From: Poa pratensis
Lineage: Eukaryota; Streptophyta; Magnoliopsida; Poales; Poaceae
Direction of reading: 5' to 3'
Length of the DNA stretch: 64,000 nt
Assembly: GCA_947311845.1 (NCBI GenBank)
Contig: CAMZMU010000107.1
Location: 22,376,359 to 22,440,358, forward strand
In this document: in pieces, positions 1-10,566 of the stretch
Layout: the number at the start of each line of letters is the position of its first letter
Position numbering within the stretch: the stretch's first letter is position 1
Position numbers and translations under genes: made by a program
The notes under the pieces: generated by a model
Seen by the model: only the letters and a program-made list of their open reading frames with translations
The model's database searches: none
What the model was told of the DNA's origin: nothing

Positions 1-577
1 TGCCCCGAGAGCAGCCGGGCTAACTACTCAAAAACTTCAGATTCAACTCACCTCGCTGCGCCAGCCGAGCCGAATCTCGGGGGCTAGTGAGGGTAAAGAG
101 GCAAAAAAGCAAACCGTGAGAAAGTTCGAGCAGAAACAAAGTAAAGGAGACGAAGCTCCACAGAAGTCATGACACGAGTACCAGAAGTTCTAAACAAGTA
201 CGCCCGGCATCCCGGGGGCAAATAAGACAAGTTCACAAAAGAGTACGAGAGTACAAGCGGCAACCCGGCATCCCGAGGTCTTCATTCGGTTGCCTGTCGA
301 GGATGAAGTCCGCAAAGTCGACGAAGTCAGCGATGGTGCAGGCGGCATCACGAATGTCCGGGCGCTGCTTGAGCTTCGAGTACGTATCGTCATCCCGGAA
401 GCCCACCGTGAGCAGCTCCAGGTCGGCAGCCGGGTACCAGGACTTGAGCAGCGACACGGCCCACAAGGCTCCACCACGCGCGGCCGACTCCTGCAGCTCC
501 TGCACCGCAGCCGGCGCGAGAGCAAGACGACGTGCCAGCTCGGCCAGGACGATGGGGATTCCCTGGCCGGGCCAGAC
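1..577 (-). other. Left flank with an unrecognised open frame
   Basis: This stretch is unrelated to the copia element that follows. On the minus strand a frame is open from about 577 down to 236, coding a stretch with a WPGQG motif, an alanine-rich helix, ARGGALWAVSLLKSWYP and a run ending near FVDFADFILD. It has no stop and looks like real coding sequence. I do not recognise it with certainty; its style recalls ORFs carried by grass transposable elements. Its start is lost because the frame runs into retrotransposon sequence at the 577/578 junction. No promoter or intron was seen. Confidence 0.3.
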
Positions 578-683
578 GTATTCAAGAACATATTCGTAAT
601 AATGCACACACTTAGGGGGAGCCCGTTTATATTTTGCAAATCCCTCTAGTCATGTTGTCATTATTCGCCAAAAAGGGGGAGAT
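578..683 (+). mobile_element. 3' end of a copia internal domain, with polypurine tract, upstream of the first LTR
   Basis: Positions 578-683 match 10462-10566 almost base for base, including the polypurine tract that should lie only in front of a 3' LTR. They therefore come from the internal region of another copy of the same element, cut off at 577/578. The following LTR (684-1819) is thus preceded by a PPT and followed by a primer binding site. Confidence 0.85.
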
Positions 684-1819
684 TGAAAGAGCATATCTTT
701 CATCTTACTTTTGGTGAATAAAGATAACATGAATAGAGACCTAATAAGCTGATATGTTGTCAAGTTTGTCTGTTCCAGGTTCATCAAATAAGGAGGGAGA
801 AAGTTTTCATCAATTCTGTTTTGGCCGGAGATTTCCGGAGCAAGGCCGGAAATTTTGGGGGCGGAAATTCCGGGGAGGTGACCGGAAATATCCGGGGCAC
901 GTGATTTCTGCTAAGTCTTTAGCAAGGTCTGGTACTGGAGTACCCCTGCTGCTGGCCGGATATTTAGCCGGAGATTTCCGGCCACCCCAGAAATATCCGG
1001 TGGTCGACCCGGAAATATCCGGCCCTGCCGGAAATATCTGGCACTTAGCCCGGAAATATCCGGCCCTCTGAAGACAGCAACGGACATATTTTCTGGAGGG
1101 ATATTTATACCCGTCCACCTACCTCCAGCCAAAGCAAGCATTCCAGATTCTCACTCCTCCATTAGTGGAAAGCTTCACCAACCTAGATCTCCCAATCCCT
1201 CCAACCAAACTTGTTGATCTTCAGAGGATTGAAGGAGAAGAGCCCGATCTACATCTTCACCAAGCCGTTCTTCATTTCCCCCTCATTTACTTCAGGGCCC
1301 CTTGGCTAGGATTTCCATTAGGAAAACCTAGCTTCTTGTTGTATTCACTTGTTGTCTTTGTGACAGATTTGTAGCTGTTCGGGAGCCCCCAATCCTCTTG
1401 TGGGTTGTGCCCCGGATCGTTGTTGTAAGGGCTCCGGATTCTGCCTTGAAGGATTCCGATAGTGGAAGGTGAACCAAACCTTTGTGGTGCGGTTCATCGG
1501 AGAATAAGGTGACGCCTTTGTGGCGGTTGAGTTTTGACCTTCGTGGTAGCTCACACCTCTCCAACGAGACGTACTCCCCTAAAAAGGAGGAACTCGGGAT
1601 TACATCCTTGTCTCCGCGTGCTTTCACTTCGGTTACTTCTATCCTTGTTTACCGTCTTTACTTAGTGTACCTTGCTTAGTTGCTAGCTTGTCATATAGGT
1701 AAATTCACCATAGTTGCATATCTAGAGAATTTACCTTTTGTGTCAAGCCTAAATTTAAAAAGTACTAAAATTGAAGTAGCACCTATTCACCCCCCTCTAG
1801 GTGTCATACGATCCTTTCA
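684..1819 (+). repeat. First LTR of the copia element
   Basis: It starts TGAAAG and ends CTTTCA, a 6-bp terminal inversion with TG...CA ends. Its partner is at 10567-13319. It holds an array of about nine CCGGAAATATCCGG-like palindromes at about 825-1070 and a TATA-like ATATTTATAC at 1101-1110, which would place transcription start near 1135. Confidence 0.92.
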
Positions 1820-1821
1820 AT

Positions 1822-1833
1822 TGGTATCAGAGC
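1822..1833 (+). other. Primer binding site
   Basis: TGGTATCAGAGC lies two bases after the LTR end. It is complementary to the 3' end of initiator methionine tRNA, the usual primer of plant copia elements. Confidence 0.9.
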
Positions 1834-1871
1834 CTCGGCTCTCTTGTTGGGCTTAACCGCCTAAGATAAGT

Positions 1872-3728
1872 ATGACACGAAGTGAGGGTGATCCCGCGGA
1901 GGACCAAGCCACTACGGCATCCATGGACGATCTCAAAGTGATGGAGACATCTTTGAAATCGTCCATGGATACCCAATTTGCCGAGATGCGTGACTTGATC
2001 AAGCAACTCAAAAGTGGCAAGGTTCCTAAGGAGACCACCCCACTAGAGGACTCCGCTACCTCCCATGACGGTGATACCGAGGAGGGAAAAGAGAAAGAGA
2101 ATGGGGTTGAAGATGAAGAAACCGACCCTAAGAAATCTTCCACATCTACTACCACTCCCGAAGGTGGGAAGTCGGAGTACCATAAGGTCCCCTTTGTGTA
2201 CTCTCCTGACCCACCTATCCATCATAACCGCATAAACCCTTTAGGTCCACCTCCTAAGCTTAATGCATTGGCTTTTGCTACTTGGCAACACTTAATGAAA
2301 TCTCATATCAACAGTTCCTCTATCGAGCTTTGGAGGATCATTCAAGAGGGATTCAAGGCCGTGAATCCTAACAACTTGACAAGAAGAGAGGTGGCCGAGA
2401 AACAACTCAATGTTTTCGCTCTCCACATGATTGAACTTGCCGTTGGAGAAAGTGGTCTTCATCACATTCAAAATGTCTCCACCGCCAAAGAAGCTTGGGA
2501 TTGCCTTTCCACGATGTTCCTTGGGAATGAGAGCATGAAGAGGAATAGATTTGATGCTTTGAACAATGAAGCCGAAGGCTTCTACATCCTTGATAGTGAA
2601 ACTCATGAAGATATGTATGCAAGACTCAAGACTCTTGCCCAAGCCTTTTTCAATGTTGGGGAAACCTATGCGAATGATGCTTGGATCAAGAGGAAGTATG
2701 TGAATGCACTCATGCCCTTCGAGCCCATTGACTTGAATGCCCTTCAAGGAAAATTCAATTACCTTGAGATGACATCCAATGAAGTTATGCAAGAGATGCA
2801 AGCCTCCAAGGTTGCCACCAAGAATGCTCTAGACAACCGTGCTAGGGCCATGGGAATGAAGCAAGGTCCCTCTCTTGCTTTGAAGGCCAAGGTTGTGTGC
2901 CTTGATGAACATGATGAAGTTGAAGCATGCCCGAACAACCTTCCTCCCGATGATCTTGAACAAGCCCTCCATGGTCACATAGCTCTTGCAACAAGGACTT
3001 TTTGGCGTGACCCGGCCAAGGCAAAGGCTCAAGTTGATCATGCAAACAATCCAAGCGGGAAGAAGGAGTTTGCTAATAGGATAAAGACTTGCTACAATTG
3101 TCATAACAAGCATCACTTCATCAAAGATTGTCCATATGAGAATAGAGAGCAAAACGGTGGAAGGCTTGTCCTCAAGGGCCAATCAAACATGATACAAAAG
3201 AAGCCTTTTGTCAAGAGGAAGCCATTCTTCAAGAAAGCACCAAGAATTGTGTTGATGACTCAAGAAGAGTATCCTTCCGAGGATTCCGAAGAAGAAGAAG
3301 AACCCACTCGTGAGGTGGCCGCTTTGGCCATTGTATCAACTCCACCTCCTTCTCTCTTTGAATCCCCCAATGAGAACCTCTCCATCAACACCGCTCGTTG
3401 CCTCATGGCTTCCATCACCGAGGTATCATCTTCTACTCCCAAGACTATGCATGAAATAAATGATAAAACTAGTCTTGTGGAGAAACTTAACAAGGCTCAC
3501 AAGGCCTTGGAAAGTACCCACTCTCTTCTAGTCAAGTCTCATGAGCAACTTCAAACTCAACTTTCTAAATCTAACTCACCTAGCACCACTACTCCCTCTT
3601 GTGATCATGCAAATGTTATTGAGGAAAATGCTAGGTTGAAGGTTGAGCTTGCCAAGGCCACTAGTGCCAAGACCTCTATTCCTAAAGGTAAAAAAAGGTT
3701 GTTGCTCAAATTTTTGAGCAAAAGCCAC
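1872..3728 (+). pseudogene. gag of the copia element
   Basis: The frame opens with an ATG 38 bases after the primer binding site and runs open for more than 600 codons. An acidic N-terminus is followed by the copia gag (UBN2-type) helical region and then a single CCHC zinc knuckle at about residues 407-420 (C-x2-C-x4-H-x4-C), which binds the genomic RNA. The family makes gag-pol as one polyprotein. Here the frame is lost near 3700-3750, where the continuing sequence moves to another register, so the reading to the stop at 3830 is out of register at its end. Codon use is typical of the family. Confidence 0.85.
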
Positions 3729-3753
3729 ACAAAGGGAAGAGGGCCTTGGTTAT

Positions 3754-6700
3754 GTGGCCAAGGCAAAGAAGAAGAAGAGCAACACCAATGCCAAGCCCGC
3801 ACAAGCCAAGACTTCCATTGCGGGTGGTAATGCCACTAGGGGCAAGACCACTCGTAGTGACTTTGCGGGGCATAACAATCCCAACTACATTCTTTATGTT
3901 GATTATTATGGGATGTTTATGCAAAATATGTTGGTCCTTATGATGGTTACATTGCTTACTCTATTTGGGTTCCTAAGACCCTTGTTGCTAACAAAAGAGG
4001 ACCCATTGAGAAATGGGTACCTAAAACCAAGCAATGATTTCTTGTAGGACTATGCTTCCGGTGGGTCTAAATGGGTGGTTGATAGTGGATGCACTAGTCA
4101 TATGACCGGAAGCAAGGAGATCATGACGGAGTTGGGACCAAATATAAATCAAGCATCCGTCTCCTATGGTGATAAATCAAAAGCGGAGGTAAAGGGTCTC
4201 GGCAAGGTGGTAGTTGCAAAGGATATCACCCTTGTAAATGTCATGCTTGTCGAGTCCCTCGGTTACAATCTTATGTCCGTTCGTGCACTTAATAAGATGA
4301 ATTTTGATGTCCATTTTACTATTGATATGGTGGTACTCTTGAGGAGCAAGACTCTAAAGGTCATGTTCGTTGGGTATGTTGAAAATGAGTTGTTCGTGGT
4401 GGACTTTTCGGGGTCTACCAACACTCAAGCAATATGCCTATTCGGAAAGGCCGACGTGGGATGGTTGTGGCATCGCCGCTTGTCCCATGTCAACATGAGA
4501 ACTTTGCAAAGTCTTCACAAGGGTGGCCACATTCTTGGACTAAAAGACAATGTTTCTTTTTCTAGAGATCGTCTTTGTAGGGCTTGTGTTGAAGGAAAGA
4601 TGCATGATTCTCCCCATCCAAGCAAGACCATCATTTCATCAAAGAGGATATTGGAACTTCTTCATGTTGATCTCTTTGGTGCCGTGCCTCAACCAGTCTT
4701 GGTGGGAAGAAATATTGTTTGGTGATTGTTGATGACTATTCAAGATTTACTTGGGTTTATTTCTTCAAGACGAAGGATGAGACCCAACAAGCCGTCATCG
4801 ACTTTTCCAATGAAGTTCAACGCCAACACAATGTCCCTATATTGGTCATTAGGAGTGATAATGGCTCCGAGTTCAAGAACTACACCTTAAATGAGTTTCT
4901 TAGTGAAGAGGGGATTCGTCATCAATATTCCGCTGCATATACCCCTCAACAAAATGGTGTAGCCGAAAGGAAGAACCGGACTCTCATGGATATGGCAAGG
5001 TCTATGTTGGCGGAGTTTAAGTCTCCACTCTTTCTATGGGCCGAGGCTATCTCCACGGCGTGTCATTCATCAAACCGGCTATTCTTTCGAGTTGGCAAGA
5101 AGTTTACATCTTATGAGATGCTCACCGGCAACAAGCCCAATGTCTCCTACTACCGAGTATTTGGTTGTAAGTGTTTCTATAAGAACAAAAGTGTTCGTTT
5201 GTCTAAATTTGAATCTAAAGCTTTAGAGGGTGTTTTTGTTGGGTACGGTGCCGAATCTCACACCTATAGAGTCTATGACAAAACCGTTGGGAAAGTCATA
5301 GAATCTTGTGATGTGAGGTTCGATGAGAATGACGGCTCCCAAGTGGCGCAATTTCATGTTTGTGATGTAGATAATGAAGAGCCTCAAGATGCTATAAGAA
5401 GAATGGGCATTGGTTTCCATCGTCCCGTTGAGATTCATTACGAGTCTCCTCAAGCAAGTCCAAGCTCCATTCAAGTGGAGGCCTCTTCATCACAAGTTGA
5501 AACGGCGCCTATCATGGAAGCAAATGATGCACCACCCCAAGAACAAGTTCAAGACCCTCCTCATGTTGACCAAGTTGCTATGCAAGAACCAAGTTCTCCT
5601 ATTGTTGATGCTAGCCAAGGTCATGACCAAGATCAACCCTCTCCTTCCATTGTTGAAGATGTGCTTCAAGATGATCAAGGTCAACATTCCGGTCAAGACG
5701 GGGACTCAAATGATCAAGATGATCAAGAGATACCTCCAAGATGCAATAGAGATATCGAAGCCCGTCGTAAAGCAAGAGTTGAAAAGACTTTAAAATAAAG
5801 AGTCACCGTCTAGAAAACATCCTTGGTGACCACAAGAGAGGTGTTACCACAAGAAGGCAATTGGCAAGCTTTAGTGAACATCAAGCTCATATTTCCATGG
5901 TGGAACCAAAGAAAGTGTTTGAAGCTCTTGAAGATCCGGATTGGTTAGAAGCTATGCATGATGAACTCAATAACTTCAAGCGCAACAAAGTGTGGAATCT
6001 AGTTGAGAAGCCAAAAGATTGCCGCAATGTTATAGGCACAAAGTGGATATTCAAGAACAAGCAAGATGAGCATGGAATGGTTGTGAGGAACAAGGCAAGA
6101 TTGGTTGCACAAGGGTACTCTCAAGTTGAAGGCATTGATTTTGGAGAGACTTATGCACCCGTGGCTCGCCTTGAGTCCATCCGTATCCTTCTTGCATATG
6201 CATCACATCATAACTTTAAATTGCAACAAATGGATGTGAAAAGTGCCTTTCTTAATGGTCCTTTAAAGGAGTTGGTATATGTTAAGCAACCACCGGGTTT
6301 CGAGGACCCTAAATTCCCTAACCATGTCTACAAGCTTGATAAGGCGCTCTATGGTCTCAAACAAGCACCTCGTGCTTGGTATGAGCACCTAAGAGAGCTA
6401 TTGCTAGACCGTGGATTTGAATTGGGGCAAATCGATCCCACCTCTTTACCAAGAGGGTTAAAGGGGAGCTTTTCATATGCCAACTTTATGTTGATGATAT
6501 TATATTTGGCTCATCTAACAAAGCTTTCAATGATGAATTTTCAAAGCTTATGACCGATAGGTTCGAGATGTCTATGATGGGCGAATTGAAGTTCTTTCTC
6601 GGTTTTGAGATCAAGCAATTGAATGAAGGGACTTTCATCTCTCAAACCAAATATACCCAAGACATGCTCAAGAGGTTCAATATGCACAATGCTAAGGGAA

Positions 6701-7397
6701 GCGGTTTCCCATGGACACCAAATGCCATCTTGAACTTAACCATGACGGTATCGATGTTGATCAAAAACTTTATCGCTCTATGATTGGTTCTTTGCTTTAT
6801 CTTTGTGCATCTAGACCCGATATTGTGTTGAGTGTAGGGGTGTGTGCAAGGTATCAAGCCGCTCCTAAAGAAAGCCACATGGTGGCGGTCAATAGAATCC
6901 TTCGATATTTGGTTGATACCCCAAGGTTTGGTTTGTGGTACCCAAAGGGCACTAATTTCTCTCTTGCCGGGTACACGGATTCGGATTGGGCCGGTTGCAA
7001 GGATGATAGGAAATCAACTTCCGGGGCATGCCAATTTCTTGGTAGGTCCTTGGTGAGTTGGTCTTCTAAGAAGCAAAATTGCATATCTCTATCCTCCGCC
7101 GAAGCCGAGTATGTGGCGGCCGCTAGTGCATGCACTCAATTGTTATGGATGAGGCAAACTTTAAAGGAATACGGTGTCAATTGTGACAAAGTGCCTCTTT
7201 TGTGTGACAATGAAAGTGCTATCAAGATTGGCCACAATCCGGTGCAACACTCAAGAACGAAGCATATTGAGATTCGTCATCATTTTATTCGGGATCATAT
7301 TGCTCGTGGTGATATTGAGCTTGGCTATATTCCAACCAAAGATCAACTTGCCGACATTTTCACGAAGCCACTTGATGAAGCAAGATTCACCTTTTGA
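3754..7397 (+). pseudogene. pol of the copia element, frameshifted
   Basis: In order: an aspartic protease with the DSG catalytic motif at about 4081; the GAG-pre-integrase HHCC zinc region (about 4440-4620); the integrase core, D-D-E type, with SDNG near 4855 and the NGVAE glutamate near 4965; the reverse transcriptase from about 5960 with its catalytic YVDD box near 6490; and RNase H, ending with the ADIFTKPL signature just before the stop at 7397. The frame changes register near 4020-4060 (with stops), 4715, 5795, 6440 and 6705, so no single product can be made. Domains are otherwise well preserved, so the damage is recent or partly due to sequence error. Confidence 0.88.
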
Positions 7398-8328
7398 GGC
7401 ATGAGCTAAATATCGTGGATTCTAGGAGCTTGACTTGACCATCTTGCATACACACCTATATTTGACTATCTATTTGGTTTAGGTGTAGGCATGGACATAG
7501 GGGGAGTGCGGCCCTAATACATTGGACCATCCCTCCCCCATTATGCCGACATTAAGAACTCATTTGCCTCTCTAGTTTCATTTGTTGAAATTGTGAGCTT
7601 AAAATGACGAGTAGTGGCGGTGAATCCAAGATATATCTTCGCGGTGTCACACCACATACACTCATACATGGTGGCCTTGGCCACCGCCCTCTTCTTTGCG
7701 AAGAGTTGATCTTATTGGAGCTTCTTTAGATTTTATTGCCTATCCGTTGTTTTTATGGAAAACTCACTCAAATGTTGGTTTTTATGGCTTCCATTTGGTT
7801 TTTGAACAAGTTTGAGTGTGAAGTACCATTTCCAGTCACTTGATCTCTTCCTAAGCCTTCTTATCTCAAAAACCATGCTTGTCTTTCACTCGTGTCCTTA
7901 GTTTTTCATTAGAAGATTTTTGGTGTCGGTATACCGGATATTTTCGGGTCCAACCCGGATATTTCCGGTGCCCTTTTTTCCGTTGCTATTTGCGGCTAAG
8001 GACCTAAACAACTTCAGTACTGGAGTTGCTGGAAATTTGCCCGGAGATAGTTCCGGAAATTTCCGGGACCGGATATATCCGGCCTTTGGGCCGGAAATCT
8101 CCGGCTTAAGTGGCTCTGGGCTTTTTCCATGGAGGCGCTGGGTCAACTACTCCTTCGATCAGTTCATCCACCCCCACGTGACCGCGTCTCCCTCCTTCTC
8201 TCTCCTGCCCGGAACTCACTCGACGCCAACGATCTCGCCGGAGTCAACCGACCTCGGATTCTTCCGGTTCCGTGCCGGATCTGCATCCCCACGCCTAGGG
8301 GATCCTCTTCTTCCAACTCGTTTTCTCC
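7398..8328 (+). other. Spacer between pol and the extra ORF; possible second promoter
   Basis: No coding frame is supported. From about 7930 to 8110 it carries CCGGAWATWTCCGG-like palindromes and a segment (CTAAG, then TACTGGAGT, then GCTGG, then CCGGAGAT) in the same order as the LTR at about 910-985. This looks like a diverged duplicate of the LTR upstream region. No clear TATA box was seen. Confidence 0.5.
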
Positions 8329-10116
8329 ATGGAGTCCGGTAATCATCTCTATTTTCAAATCTAGGACGAAGTGATTTTCGTTTTCCCTAGTGATTCTAGA
8401 GATTTGTACCATGATTCTTTTGGTAGAAATGATCTCTAGGCTTGCCCTACTGTGTGTTAGCACCGATTTGATTTTTGTTGGAAATTCATTGAGCAAGATG
8501 CAAATTCCGACCGCTGCAGTTTGCACCGGATATTTCCGGCCCTTGGCCCGGAATTTCCGGGGCCGGATATTTCCGGCCAGCGGACCGGAATTTCCGGACG
8601 TGCTCACTCTGTTTCCCACTATGAATCTTCTCATGCTACGCTTGTTTGTTCCTTGGACACGAGTGCTTACCCCTGTGCTTCCTACTGCTCTATCTCTCTA
8701 TCTGCAGGTGGTAGCTCACGCCGGGGTCGAACAAAGCTTCTTGCCTCTCGAGGTCCTCATCCTCAGGTTGATGTGGCAAGTTCCGAGTCAGAAAGCAGCC
8801 AAGGTGCCATTGCAAAGAAGCGTCGGCGCCAAAAGAACAAGTATGTACAGCGGTCTCTGGACGATCTGTCTTTGTCTGAGTTTCACACTTGGCGTTCGGC
8901 GTTCACTTATGAGGTTCCACAAGAGGAAGACATTGATACCTGTTTCTGGACTTCTCAAATGGAGCTGCTGCACCGCGAGCTTTATCTCAAGCTGTCTGAC
9001 AAGCACAAAGTTTGCCCTCACAAGGTTATCGACTTTCAGAAGCTAGCCACCAAGGCAGACTATTTTGGTGGGGCAGTCAGTGTAGTTGATGCTATGGGTT
9101 TGAGAGACTTGATGAAATCCTCTTGCAACTACAACATTCCTTTGATTCATCAGTTTTACTCCACAGTTGTGTTTGATTCATCTCTAGACTGTGGTATGAC
9201 TTGGATGTCTGGGCCTCACAAGCTTCATGCTACCTTCCATGACTTTGCGGACCTTCTTGGCTATCCTTTTGAGGGCAACCTCAACCCTCAAGGTGAGCGT
9301 ATGCATGTGGACGGTGTTACCCCCAACAAGAACATCTTGGCTGATCTCTATGTTCCTGGAGGCTCTATTGGTACTATCTCAGGGCTCTTGCCGGTGTATG
9401 ATATTCTGCTTCGCATGTTCCGTCACACCATTGCTCCTAGCGCCGGCAACAACGATGATATTCGAGGAGGCCTTGTCCCTCTTATGGCCTTCGCGCATGA
9501 GACTTATCTGCTTGGTGATCCTGCTCCTAACTCTTGCCGTATTGATGTGATGGATTTCATTTTTCATGACATGCATCAAGCTGTCATGGAGAGGAAAGTT
9601 CCTCCATATGCTCCTTATATTATGAAGCTCATCAAGCATTTGTATCCTCTAAGTGAGGAAGAAGCGAAGGATGTGGATCTTGCCCTTGATTGTGAATCTC
9701 ACTCTTATGTCCGTTTGGTCCAGAAATCTGCTCATGTGATTCAAAAGCAAGCCACCATGCAAGACATTGATGAAGATCTTGTGCATGATTCTCGGTCTCG
9801 AGCTACTAGTAACCCCAAGGTGAAGAAAGCTGGTCCTCCGAAGAACCGTCCATGGGTTGTCCGCGCCATGGAGAAGATGTTGTGCATGGGCTCTGAACTC
9901 CACAAGGAAAACTATGACGCTTATGAAGAGAGGCATGCTATTCTGACCAATCAGTCCAAGATCATGGAACATCTCAAGATTCCCAATGCTCCCAAGCCTC
10001 CTAAGAAGTTGATTCCTTATGAGCAATGGAATGTTGAAGCGGTTAACTGGAACTATGAGGTCCAGGATGATGTTGATCTTGACGAGAATGGCAATCCCAT
10101 TGACCCGGACATGTGA
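8329..10116 (+). CDS. Extra (env-position) ORF of the copia element, probably spliced
   Basis: The main exon is open to a TGA at 10114-10116. The unspliced frame has no ATG near its start. If a GT-AG intron 8339-8707 is removed (donor GGTAATC; acceptor after a TCTCTCTATCTGCAG tract), an ATG at 8329 with 10 coding bases joins in frame to the exon from 8708, giving 472 residues. Visible are a basic K/R-rich stretch after an SSESESS run (nuclear-signal-like), then a conserved-looking body including FHDFADLLGYPF and YDILLRMFRHTIAP, and a highly charged C-terminus. I see no transmembrane segment or signal peptide, so 'env-like' describes position only. It resembles plant transposon-associated proteins of unknown function. 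It is intact while gag-pol is broken. Confidence 0.7.
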
Positions 10117-10566
10117 TACTTGGGGCGCTAGCATCGGTCTCTCTCCCTTTTTGGCGTAATGCCAAAGGGGGAGAAGTATCTCTATTAGGTCTTCGGGGAT
10201 TTGCATGGGTGGGAGTACAATCTTGCGTTTTTTCTTCTATTTGTATCTTATGCTTGTTGCTCCCAACTTGTTTTATTTGTTTGGTTTAGGTGAACCTCTA
10301 TTTGCATGTGTGGTAAGACATATGAGAACTCCTTATTGAACTATCTATTATGTATATTATTGTGCTTGGCAAGTTTCCTTCTTGTAAGTTTATATCTTGG
10401 CATGAACTTGCTTGGTTTGTAAAATCTAGGCGGAGTTTTTCCAAAAGGTCGTGTGCATTTTGTATTCAAGAACATATTCGTAATAATGCACACACTTAGG
10501 GGGGGCCCGTTTATATTTTGCAAATCCCTCTAGTCATGTTGTCATTATTCGCCAAAAGGGGGAGAT
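10117..10566 (+). other. 3' untranslated internal region with two polypurine tracts
   Basis: The polypurine tract that primes plus-strand synthesis is AAAAGGGGGAGAT at 10554-10566, touching the LTR. A near copy, AAAGGGGGAGAAG, lies at 10164-10176, 48 bases after the ORF stop, and both follow a GCC. The rest is AT-rich with no coding frame. Confidence 0.75.

Noticed and set aside
754..1141. Open frames on both strands inside the LTR
   Set aside because: They read the CCGGAAAT palindromes (repeated GRKFRG/KYPG-type peptides) and recur in the second LTR; they are noncoding.
2292..2801. Minus-strand frame opposite gag
   Set aside because: Antisense shadow of the gag coding sequence.
8390..9046. 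218-codon plus-strand frame overlapping the start of the extra copia ORF
   Set aside because: Shadow of the real frame; it crosses the predicted intron and palindrome array.
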